From contig CALHQN010000343.1 of the NCBI GenBank assembly GCA_938036585.1, forward strand, positions 1-6,071: a DNA stretch of 6,071 bases, written 5' to 3'. A program made the position numbers and the translations under genes. The DNA is from an uncultured Campylobacter sp. (lineage in GTDB: Bacteria; Campylobacterota; Campylobacteria; Campylobacterales; Campylobacteraceae). A model generated the notes under the pieces. That model did no database searches. It saw nothing but the letters and a program-made list of their open reading frames with translations, and was not told the origin of the DNA. Of this stretch, positions 1-4,271 are shown one piece after another (within the stretch, counting starts at the first letter, position 1; every line of letters starts with the position of its first letter).

Positions 1-7
1 CTTAAAT

Positions 8-26
8 CAGCCGTACGGATCGGCTG
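8..26. other. small GC-rich hairpin at left edge
   Basis: CAGCCG (8-13) and CGGCTG (21-26) form a perfect 6-bp stem around a 7-nt loop. It could be the 3' end hairpin of a gene lying left of the window, but no T-run follows, so a terminator role is only a guess. Confidence 0.3.
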
Positions 27-54
27 CGATGAAATTTAAAATTTTGCCGAGCCG

Positions 55-63
55 TGATAAAAT
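55..63 (+). promoter_or_regulatory. candidate promoter of the nitroreductase-modD pair
   Basis: TGATAAAAT combines a TG extension with a TAAAAT -10-like hexamer (58-63), 36 nt before the chosen start at 100. The predicted transcript start near 70 would leave a leader of about 30 nt. AT-rich Campylobacter spacers produce such matches by chance, so this is tentative. Confidence 0.35.
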
Positions 64-87
64 TTAAAAGAGCAAACGATGATAAAA

Positions 88-93
88 AAGGAG
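88..93 (+). promoter_or_regulatory. ribosome binding site that decides the nitroreductase start
   Basis: AAGGAG lies 6 nt before the ATG at 100, ideal spacing. The in-frame ATG at 79 lies upstream of it and has only a weak AAAGAG in front, so translation most likely begins at 100. Confidence 0.7.
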
Positions 94-99
94 CGAGAG

Positions 100-594
100 A
101 TGGATGAAATTTTTACCCGCACGAGCGTGCGAAGTTTTAGCGAGCAGATGCCTACGGATGGGCAAATCGAGCAAATTTTAAAAGCCGCGATGCAGGCTCT
201 GGGCGCTGCAAATCAGAGCCCGCGGGAATTTTACGTCGTTAAAAACAGGGAGCTTTTGTCGCTTCTAAGCGGCGTGAGCTCCTACGGCGACTACATCAAG
301 GACGCGCCGCTTGCGATCGTGATTTGCTTCAAAGAGAGCGAGCTGAAATTTCCCGCCTATGTGCCGTTTGACTGCGCCTGCGCGGCGATGAATATCTGGC
401 TTTGCGCCGAAGGCTTGGGGCTCGGTACCGTGTGGTCGGGCATCGCGCCCGAGCCTTACCGCATGGGGCGCGTGCGCGAAATTTTAAATCTGCCCGCGCA
501 ACTAGAGCCATTTTGTATCATGCCGATTGGCTTTGCGAGCCGTAAATTTGAGCCGCACTTGCGTTTCGAGCCCGAGAGAATTCACTTTTTGTAG
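100..594 (+). CDS. nitroreductase family protein (FMN-dependent oxidoreductase)
   Basis: A 164-residue cytoplasmic protein of the nitroreductase fold; such enzymes bind FMN, usually as dimers, and pass electrons from NAD(P)H to nitro compounds, quinones or other acceptors. Visible family signatures are the N-terminal IFTRTSVRSF (4-13), whose Arg/Ser residues normally contact the FMN phosphate, the NQSPREFYVV segment (38-47), the DAPLAIVIC strand (68-76), a Cys/Ala-rich helix from 91 leading into GLGTVWSGI (107-115), and the C-terminal MPIGFAS (141-147). The length is at the short end of the family, consistent with a minimal nitroreductase. The start at 100 is preferred over 79 because AAGGAG sits 6 nt ahead; the longer form would add seven lysine/glutamate-rich residues. 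The stop is 9 nt before modD, so the two are probably co-transcribed. The physiological substrate cannot be read from the sequence, and a specific role in molybdenum use is inference from position only. Confidence 0.85.
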   Translation: MDEIFTRTSVRSFSEQMPTDGQIEQILKAAMQALGAANQSPREFYVVKNRELLSLLSGVSSYGDYIKDAPLAIVICFKESELKFPAYVPFDCACAAMNIWLCAEGLGLGTVWSGIAPEPYRMGRVREILNLPAQLEPFCIMPIGFASRKFEPHLRFEPERIHFL

Positions 595-603
595 GAGGAG
601 TGT

Positions 604-1455
604 ATGTTTATTTCGCAGAGTAAAATCGATGATCTTATCGCTAGCGACGGCGCATTTTTGGACCTTACGACCGAGCTTTTGCAGGACTTTGTGGATCTAA
701 ACGCGCCCGCGCGGCTTTCGATCGTAACAAGGCAGGATCTGATCTTTAGCGGCGGGCAGATTGCGCGCGAGGTAGCGGCGCGCTTCGGTTGCGAGACGGA
801 AAAGCTAGTGCGCGAGGGAAGCGCATTTTGCGCGGGGGATGAAATTTTTAGCGCGCGGGGAAGCTTCGAGAGCTTGCATAAAGCTTGGAAGATCGTTCAG
901 ATCGTGTTTGAGTACTCATGCAAAATTTCGACCTACGCGCACGAGATGGTTGCGCTGATGCGAGAGGCTAATCCGCGCTGCGTGCTGGGTGCGACCCGCA
1001 AGAGCCTTCCTTTTGCGAAGGAGCTTTGCATAAATGCGCTGATCGCGGGCGGCGGAACGATGCACCGCCTGGGGCTGCACGACAGCGTCCTGTTTTTTTC
1101 AAACCACATTCGCGCGTTTGCGAGCTTTGGCGAGTTTTGCGCGCAGATCGCTAAATTTAAAGAGCGCGCGCCCGAGCGAAAGATCATGATCGAAGTGGCG
1201 AGCGAGCGCGAATTTAGCGAGCTCTTAGGCTACGCACCCGATGCGATAATGTGCGATAAGATGAGCCCGGGCGAGCTTAGAGCCTGCGTTTTGAGGCGCG
1301 ATGAAACGGCGCCGCAGATTAAAATTTGCGCCGCGGGCGGTATAAATAAAAATAACTGCGTAGAGTTTGCGGCTACCGGCGCGGACGTGCTCGTAAGCTC
1401 GGCGGTTTGGAATCAGGGCGTGTGCGATCTAGGCGGAAAGATAGAATTTATATAA
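604..1455 (+). CDS. modD: ModD, molybdenum-utilisation protein (quinolinate phosphoribosyltransferase-like)
   Basis: A 283-residue cytoplasmic protein of the nicotinate-nucleotide pyrophosphorylase (NadC) fold, most like the ModD branch encoded in molybdate transport operons; the reaction of ModD is not known with certainty. Phosphoribosyltransferase hallmarks are in order: an N-terminal alpha/beta sandwich (about 1-105), TRK (131-133), GGGTMHRLGLHD (149-160), NHI (167-169), Glu197 in IEV, Asp218 in IMCDKM, AAGGI (243-247) and TGADVLVSSA (258-267). These match the NadC substrate and phosphoribosyl-diphosphate pocket, so an enzymatic role is likely. The ModD call rests on the overall resemblance and on the ModA/ModB-type genes downstream; a true NadC is the main alternative. 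A strong AGGAGG (593-598) overlaps the upstream stop and sits 5 nt before the ATG, which suggests an operon with the nitroreductase. The stop is followed by a 109-nt spacer before the binding-protein gene, which seems to have its own promoter. Confidence 0.82.
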   Translation: MFISQSKIDDLIASDGAFLDLTTELLQDFVDLNAPARLSIVTRQDLIFSGGQIAREVAARFGCETEKLVREGSAFCAGDEIFSARGSFESLHKAWKIVQIVFEYSCKISTYAHEMVALMREANPRCVLGATRKSLPFAKELCINALIAGGGTMHRLGLHDSVLFFSNHIRAFASFGEFCAQIAKFKERAPERKIMIEVASEREFSELLGYAPDAIMCDKMSPGELRACVLRRDETAPQIKICAAGGINKNNCVEFAATGADVLVSSAVWNQGVCDLGGKIEFI

Positions 1456-1503
1456 ATATTAAATTTTAAGGCGAAAAAGTCTAAAATAGGGCATAAAAAC
1501 GCA

Positions 1504-1517
1504 ATTTATTAATAAAT
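1504..1517. promoter_or_regulatory. 14-bp AT palindrome, candidate operator
   Basis: ATTTATTAATAAAT is a perfect 14-bp palindrome covering the -35 area of the proposed modA promoter (-10 at 1532-1537). A second perfect palindrome, ATTTATATAAAT (1446-1457), overlaps the modD stop about 59 bp upstream. The position would suit a repressor such as ModE, but neither site is a clear match to the E. coli ModE operator, and AT-rich spacers make palindromes easily. Confidence 0.3.
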
Positions 1518-1519
1518 AA

Positions 1520-1537
1520 GAGTATATTTTGTAGAAT
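1520..1537 (+). promoter_or_regulatory. candidate sigma-70 promoter of modA-modB
   Basis: T-rich GAGTATATTTTG followed directly by TAGAAT (1532-1537) matches the Campylobacter pattern of a TTTTG extension before the -10 and no required -35. The predicted transcript start near 1544 leaves a leader of about 20 nt with AAGGA (1555-1559) 5 nt before the ATG. The sodC and DUF3137 genes have the same layout. Confidence 0.55.
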
Positions 1538-1564
1538 TCTTAAAATTTCAAAAAAAGGATTTTC

Positions 1565-2206
1565 ATGAAAAAAATTGCATTTATTTTGGCGCTTGCGGCA
1601 AGCGTTTCGTTCTGCGCGGATCAGCTGATAATCGCAGCCGGTGGCGGATACAAAAAGCCCGTCTCGGCCGTGATAGAAAATTTGAAAAAAGAGGGTATGG
1701 ACGTGGCGGGATCGTTTGCTAACCTCGGCCAGCTCGTCATTCAATCGCGCGAGAATAAAATTTCATTCATCGTGGGCGACGAGGCGTTTTTGAAAAAAAG
1801 CGATCTAAATATCACTAAATTTGAACGCGTCGGGCGCGGCACGCTCGTTTTGGTGACGCCGAAAAATATCAAAATACAGGGCGTCTCGGAGATCGCAAAG
1901 TTCGATAAAATCGCGATGTCAGATCCTGAAAAGGCGATTTACGGTATCAGAACGAATGAGTTTTTACAAAACGCCAAGATGGATGGGGTAAAAGATAAAA
2001 TTTTAGCCGTCGCGGGCGTGCCGCAGGTGGTCGCATACGTCATAAACGGCGAGGTGCAGGCAGGCTTTATCAACAGCACCGAAGCGGTTGCCAAAAAAGA
2101 TGAGTTCGGCTCGATTATCTACATCGACGAGAGCCTCTATAGCCCGCATTTATCGGTATCGCAAGGCTTAGCGCGTGCGGCGATGAGGCGCTTTGCGAAA
2201 AGGTGA
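1565..2206 (+). CDS. modA: ModA-like molybdate/tungstate ABC transporter substrate-binding protein, C-terminus frameshifted
   Basis: A periplasmic binding protein of the ModA type, expected to capture molybdate or a related oxyanion and deliver it to the ModB permease. The first 18 residues form a Sec signal peptide (MKK, hydrophobic core, probable cleavage near SFCA). The mature part opens with LIIAAGGGYKKPV (21-33), has a GQLVIQ segment (55-60), and the ModA-like VPQVVAYVINGEVQAGFINSTEA region (152-174, contact strand and helix of lobe two). The first strand has Gly-Gly-Gly where classical ModA has Ala-Ser-type residues, so the ligand is uncertain. The frame is intact to about residue 194 (Pro, codon 2144-2146); the last 19 residues, ending RRFAKR, look unnatural. 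The proper C-terminus lies one frame over and ends at 2265, so a single base appears to be missing near 2147-2151. The intact protein would be about 233 residues. ATG at 1565 is preceded by AAGGA with 5-nt spacing. Confidence 0.75.
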   Translation: MKKIAFILALAASVSFCADQLIIAAGGGYKKPVSAVIENLKKEGMDVAGSFANLGQLVIQSRENKISFIVGDEAFLKKSDLNITKFERVGRGTLVLVTPKNIKIQGVSEIAKFDKIAMSDPEKAIYGIRTNEFLQNAKMDGVKDKILAVAGVPQVVAYVINGEVQAGFINSTEAVAKKDEFGSIIYIDESLYSPHLSVSQGLARAAMRRFAKR

Positions 2207-2265
2207 TGAAGGAATTTCAATCGGATCGCTCACAAGAGATTTTTTCAAAATTCGGTCTTAAATGA
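2147..2265 (+). pseudogene. modA: out-of-frame C-terminal segment of the modA-like gene
   Basis: Read in the frame beginning TTT at 2149, this stretch encodes 38 residues starting FIGIARLSACGDEALCEK and ending EIFSKFGLK, then TGA at 2263-2265. A helix followed by an 'IFxKFG' end is typical of ModA-type C-termini. In this frame a TAG lies just upstream (2140-2142), so the switch must happen after 2142 and before the frame-one stop at 2206. Adding one base in the run GCATTTATC, for example a fourth T, joins both halves without other changes. The tail overlaps the modB start by ATGA, the normal coupling of such genes, which is independent support that 2265 is the ancestral end. It is not possible to tell here between a real mutation and a sequencing error. 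Confidence 0.8.
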
Positions 2266-2930
2266 GCGATATCGCTTGGATCGCACATCCTCTGATACTA
2301 AGCGTCAAAGCCCTATTTTGCAGCTTTTTGCTGCTGATTTCAATAGGGCTAGCAATTGCGTATTTTTTAGCTTTCAGCAAAGCCAAATTTAAAAAGATCG
2401 TCGAAATTTTAGTGATTTTTCCGCTCATCTTCCCGCCGATCGCGACGGGATTTCTGCTTCTTTACATCTTCGGAAAGAGCGGATTTGTCGGCTCTGCGTT
2501 AAATTTAGACATCGTTTTTAACTTTTCTTCATTGGTAATCGCCGCATTTTTGGTGGGACTGCCGCTGTTTGTAAAGCCCGTGTGTGCAAGCTTTGAGCTC
2601 TTTCCGAAGAGCCTAATCGAAGCCGCGCAAATTTTGGGCAAAAACAGAGCTCAAATTTTCCTCTTCGTAATCCTTCCAAGCTCGCTTAAAACGCTAGGCT
2701 CCGCGCTCATTTTAGCGCTCTCGCGTGGGCTTGGCGAAGTAGGTATCACGCTGATGTTGGGCGGAAACATCGTGGGCAAAACCGACACGCTAGGTCTTGC
2801 GATCTACAATGCCGTGTATGACGGCGAGAACGAGCGGGCACTGATTTTAAGCGTTTTGCTCGTAATTTTTAGCCTGATTTTATTCTTCGCGATAAGCCTT
2901 TTAGATAAAAAGCAAAATTTATCTAAATAA
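2262..2930 (+). CDS. modB: ModB-like molybdate/tungstate ABC transporter permease
   Basis: A 222-residue inner-membrane protein, the usual ModB length, expected to form a homodimeric channel for the oxyanion handed over by the binding protein. About five hydrophobic segments are visible (roughly 11-37, 47-70, 87-108, 134-153, 195-214). The cytoplasmic EAA loop that docks on the ATPase is clear: EAAQILG (120-126) and ILPSS (137-141). Behind it comes the ModB-typical LSRGLGEVGITLMLGGNI (153-170), with GKTDTLGLAIYNAV (172-185). The ATG overlaps the restored modA stop as ATGA, and no strong ribosome binding site precedes it, so translation is probably coupled to modA; the frameshift, whose early stop lies 55 nt upstream, could weaken that coupling. 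No ModC ATPase gene follows: the next gene is sodC with its own promoter. TupB-type tungstate permease is the main alternative; the short spacing in the GEVG region favours ModB. Confidence 0.82.
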   Translation: MSDIAWIAHPLILSVKALFCSFLLLISIGLAIAYFLAFSKAKFKKIVEILVIFPLIFPPIATGFLLLYIFGKSGFVGSALNLDIVFNFSSLVIAAFLVGLPLFVKPVCASFELFPKSLIEAAQILGKNRAQIFLFVILPSSLKTLGSALILALSRGLGEVGITLMLGGNIVGKTDTLGLAIYNAVYDGENERALILSVLLVIFSLILFFAISLLDKKQNLSK

Positions 2931-2945
2931 GAAAAATTATTTTTT
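2900..2945 (+). terminator. weak AT-rich hairpin and T-run at the end of modB
   Basis: TTTAGATAAA (2900-2909) and TTTATCTAAA (2918-2927) are a perfect 10-bp inverted repeat with an 8-nt loop, spanning the last codons of modB. A run of six T (2940-2945) follows 12 nt later. The stem is nearly all A/T and the T-run is detached and may belong to the sodC promoter, so terminator activity is uncertain. Confidence 0.35.
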
Positions 2946-2964
2946 AAGTATTTTTGGATAAAAT
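2941..2964 (+). promoter_or_regulatory. sigma-70 promoter of sodC
   Basis: TTTTTAAGTATTTTTGG leads directly into a TAAAAT -10-like hexamer (2959-2964). The periodic T-tracts with TAAGT are the Campylobacter substitute for a -35 box. The predicted transcript start near 2971 leaves a leader of about 25 nt before the ATG at 2996. Confidence 0.65.
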
Positions 2965-2983
2965 TGCACTCACATTTCACTTT

Positions 2984-2989
2984 AAAGGA
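2984..2989 (+). promoter_or_regulatory. ribosome binding site that decides the sodC start
   Basis: AAAGGA lies 6 nt before ATG 2996, where a normal signal peptide begins. A longer reading from TTG 2954 would start within the promoter and put 14 residues before the signal peptide, so it is rejected. Confidence 0.75.
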
Positions 2990-2995
2990 TTTTTC

Positions 2996-3541
2996 ATGAA
3001 GAAATTTCTAATTTCATCAATTTTAGTCGCAAGCGCCTTGATCGCTCACGAGCACGGCGATATGCAAAATTTCGACCCTAAGACGGGCAAGCACCTCGTC
3101 ATCACTATGGAGCAGCTGGGCGAGAAGGGCAACGTAACCGTCGGTGAGGTCGTAGCAGTCGAGACGAACTACGGCGTGGCGTTTTTCCCGAATTTAAAAG
3201 GTCTTACTAGCGGCGTGCACGGCTTTCACGTGCATCAAAATGCCGACTGCGGCGCGACCGAGAAGGGCTTAGGCATGAAAGCGGGCGGTCACTGGGATCC
3301 GAGCGATACCAAAAAGCACTCGTTTGCTTGGGACGATAGCGGCCACAAGGGCGATCTACCTGCACTTTTCGTCGATGCTGAGGGCAATGCGGTCTATCCG
3401 GTGCTAGCTCCGAAAATCAAGAGCTTAGATGAGCTAAAGGGCCACTCGCTGATGGTTCACGTAGGCGGCGATAACCACAGCGATCATCCGAAACCGCTCG
3501 GCGGCGGCGGCGCTAGAATGGTTTGCGGCGTCATAAAATAA
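2996..3541 (+). CDS. sodC: periplasmic Cu/Zn superoxide dismutase
   Basis: A 181-residue exported enzyme that converts superoxide to hydrogen peroxide and oxygen in the periplasm. [17 protein letters not shown] (1-17) is a Sec signal peptide with likely cleavage after Ala17. All catalytic features of bacterial SodC are present: copper ligands His78 and His80 (GFHVH), His155 (MVHVGGD) and bridging His99 (GGHWDP); zinc ligands His108, His117 and Asp120 (GHKGD); the disulfide pair Cys85 and Cys177; and the active-site Arg174 in [10 protein letters not shown]. The bacterial signature [10 protein letters not shown] (121-130) and [11 protein letters not shown] are also clear. The mature N-terminus begins HEHGDM, a short His/Met metal-binding-like tail. 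The gene appears monocistronic, with its own promoter inside the 65-nt gap after modB and hairpins downstream. The metal sites are complete, so activity is expected. The role is probably defence against externally made superoxide, for instance from host phagocytes. Confidence 0.97.
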   Translation: MKKFLISSILVASALIAHEHGDMQNFDPKTGKHLVITMEQLGEKGNVTVGEVVAVETNYGVAFFPNLKGLTSGVHGFHVHQNADCGATEKGLGMKAGGHWDPSDTKKHSFAWDDSGHKGDLPALFVDAEGNAVYPVLAPKIKSLDELKGHSLMVHVGGDNHSDHPKPLGGGGARMVCGVIK

Positions 3542-3551
3542 ACTTCGTTGC

Positions 3552-3570
3552 GGATGAAATTTAATCATCC
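3552..3570 (+). terminator. hairpin just after sodC
   Basis: GGATGA (3552-3557) and TCATCC (3565-3570) form a perfect 6-bp stem with a 7-nt AATTTAA loop, beginning 10 nt after the sodC stop. There is no T-run behind it, so it may mark the mRNA 3' end rather than be a classical terminator. Confidence 0.4.
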
Positions 3571-3599
3571 ACAATCTCTAAATTTAGCAGCCCTGCGGT

Positions 3600-3723
3600 T
3601 AAATTTACGCGATTAAATTTTGCTGTCCGCAGCGCCGAGATACGCCCGCCTTGCCGCTAAATTTACGCGCGGCGGGCTTTTAATGCAATCTATGCAGCGC
3701 GAAATTTACCCTAAATTTACGCG
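3600..3723. repeat. three dispersed copies of TAAATTTACGCG
   Basis: The 12-mer TAAATTTACGCG occurs exactly at 3600-3611, 3658-3669 and 3712-3723, about 55 bp apart, and a near copy ending CGCC occurs at 4043-4054. The second and third copies sit in the loop or arm of hairpins. The word combines the genus-typical AAATTTA with a GC clamp; whether it is a named repeat family is not known to me. Confidence 0.5.
3644..3681 (+). terminator. GC-rich hairpin with T-tail
   Basis: GCCCGCC (3644-3650) and GGCGGGC (3671-3677) form a perfect 7-bp stem followed by TTTT (3678-3681). The loop is 20 nt; an alternative inner stem GCCGC (3653-3657) with GCGGC (3669-3673) is possible. It has the form of an intrinsic terminator and lies about 100 nt past the sodC stop, on the same strand. 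Confidence 0.5.
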
Positions 3724-3727
3724 CTGC
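3694..3727. repeat. strong inverted repeat
   Basis: GCAGCGCG (3694-3701) pairs with CGCGCTGC (3720-3727), and inside it AAATTTA (3702-3708) pairs with TAAATTT (3712-3718) around a CCC loop, leaving only A3719 unpaired. The result is a 15-bp stem, the strongest in the window. No T-run follows. It could be a transcript-end or RNA-stability structure. Confidence 0.55.
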
Positions 3728-3947
3728 GCCCTTCTCCCGCTTAAATTTTAAAATTTTAACTCCGTTCGCAAAATATGCGCTCTAAATTTAGCTTCCCGCC
3801 GCTGCGAAACAGATAGCGGACGGCGCTCTCCGCGATTTTTATAAATTTAACTTCCCGCTGCGGAATGAATTTTAAAATTTTGCGACCAGATACGACCGCT
3901 TCTTTTGATCTTTTTTTTTGCGCTTTCGTTTTTCTGCCGCGCCGCGC

Positions 3948-3973
3948 ACTTATGCCATGCACTTATGCCATGC
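3948..3973. repeat. tandem 13-bp duplication
   Basis: ACTTATGCCATGC occurs twice back to back (3948-3960 and 3961-3973) without mismatch. It looks like a slippage or recent duplication product in noncoding DNA and may vary in copy number between strains. Confidence 0.7.
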
Positions 3974-4041
3974 GGCAACGACGACCGGCTGCTATAAAAT
4001 TTAAACCTTTAAATTTAGCCGCAGCTTGCGAGCCTTTGCGT

Positions 4042-4067
4042 TTAAATTTACGCCGCCGTAAATTTGA
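4042..4067. repeat. inverted repeat built on AAATTTACG
   Basis: AAATTTACG (4044-4052) and CGTAAATTT (4057-4065) form a perfect 9-bp stem with a CCGC tetraloop, extended by a T-G and a T-A pair. No T-run follows. A further imperfect hairpin, TGAGCTG (4141-4147) with CAGTTCA (4158-4164), also encloses AAATTTA in its loop. Confidence 0.45.
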
Positions 4068-4230
4068 TGCTCCGTAGAACTACGCGCAGATACCTTTGCG
4101 CCGCAGCCAAAGCGAGATTAAATTTTAAAAACCTCTCGCCTGAGCTGAAATTTAGACCAGTTCAAAGCCGTCGCAGTATATGCGTCAAAACCGCGCCAAA
4201 TTTTGCGTCTAAATTTAAAAATCCCTAGAA

Positions 4231-4242
4231 TTTCGCTAAAAT
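4231..4242 (+). promoter_or_regulatory. sigma-70 promoter of the DUF3137 gene
   Basis: TTTCGCTAAAAT, with TAAAAT at 4237-4242, is close to the common Campylobacter TTTTGCTATAAT form. The predicted transcript start near 4249 leaves a leader of about 22 nt before TTG 4272 and lies inside the longer possible reading frame from 4203. Confidence 0.55.
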
Positions 4243-4260
4243 TGCGGGCAAATTTTAAAA

Positions 4261-4266
4261 AAGGCG
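4261..4266 (+). promoter_or_regulatory. ribosome binding site supporting a TTG start
   Basis: AAGGCG, preceded by A's, lies 5 nt before TTG 4272. No in-frame ATG exists near the N-terminus, and the region read upstream of 4272 is the spacer-type AAATTTAAA sequence. Confidence 0.5.
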
Positions 4267-4271
4267 AAATT

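Larger units (their letters stand above)
3542..4230. other. long gene-poor, repeat-rich spacer
   Basis: About 690 bp between sodC and the DUF3137 gene hold no convincing gene on either strand. The two open frames here (3865-4077 plus, 3756-3962 minus) overlap each other, lack good ribosome binding sites and translate to low-complexity basic sequence. What is visible: about a dozen AAATTTA words, three exact copies of TAAATTTACGCG, at least five inverted repeats, long A/T palindromes such as the TTAAATTTTAAAATTTTAA stretch (3741-3759), and a tandem 13-bp duplication. It may be decayed DNA, a repeat cluster, or contain an untranslated RNA; I see no tRNA or rRNA. Confidence 0.6.

Noticed and set aside
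2143..2206. Programmed -1 frameshift in the modA-like gene
   Set aside because: No slippery heptamer or downstream structure at the conserved junction; a one-base deletion or read error explains it more simply.
2954..2995. Upstream TTG start for sodC
   Set aside because: It would lie inside the promoter and put 14 residues ahead of a normal signal peptide; ATG 2996 has a proper ribosome binding site.
3600..3723. CRISPR-like array from the repeated 12-mer
   Set aside because: Repeats are too short, only three exact copies, and the intervening sequences are themselves palindromic and uneven in length.
3756..3962. Minus-strand open frame of 68 codons in the spacer
   Set aside because: Basic, low-complexity product, no ribosome binding site, overlaps repeats and an opposing open frame; likely chance.
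3865..4077. Plus-strand open frame of 70 codons in the spacer
   Set aside because: Its codons run through the tandem duplication and AAATTTA repeats, and the translation resembles no protein I know.
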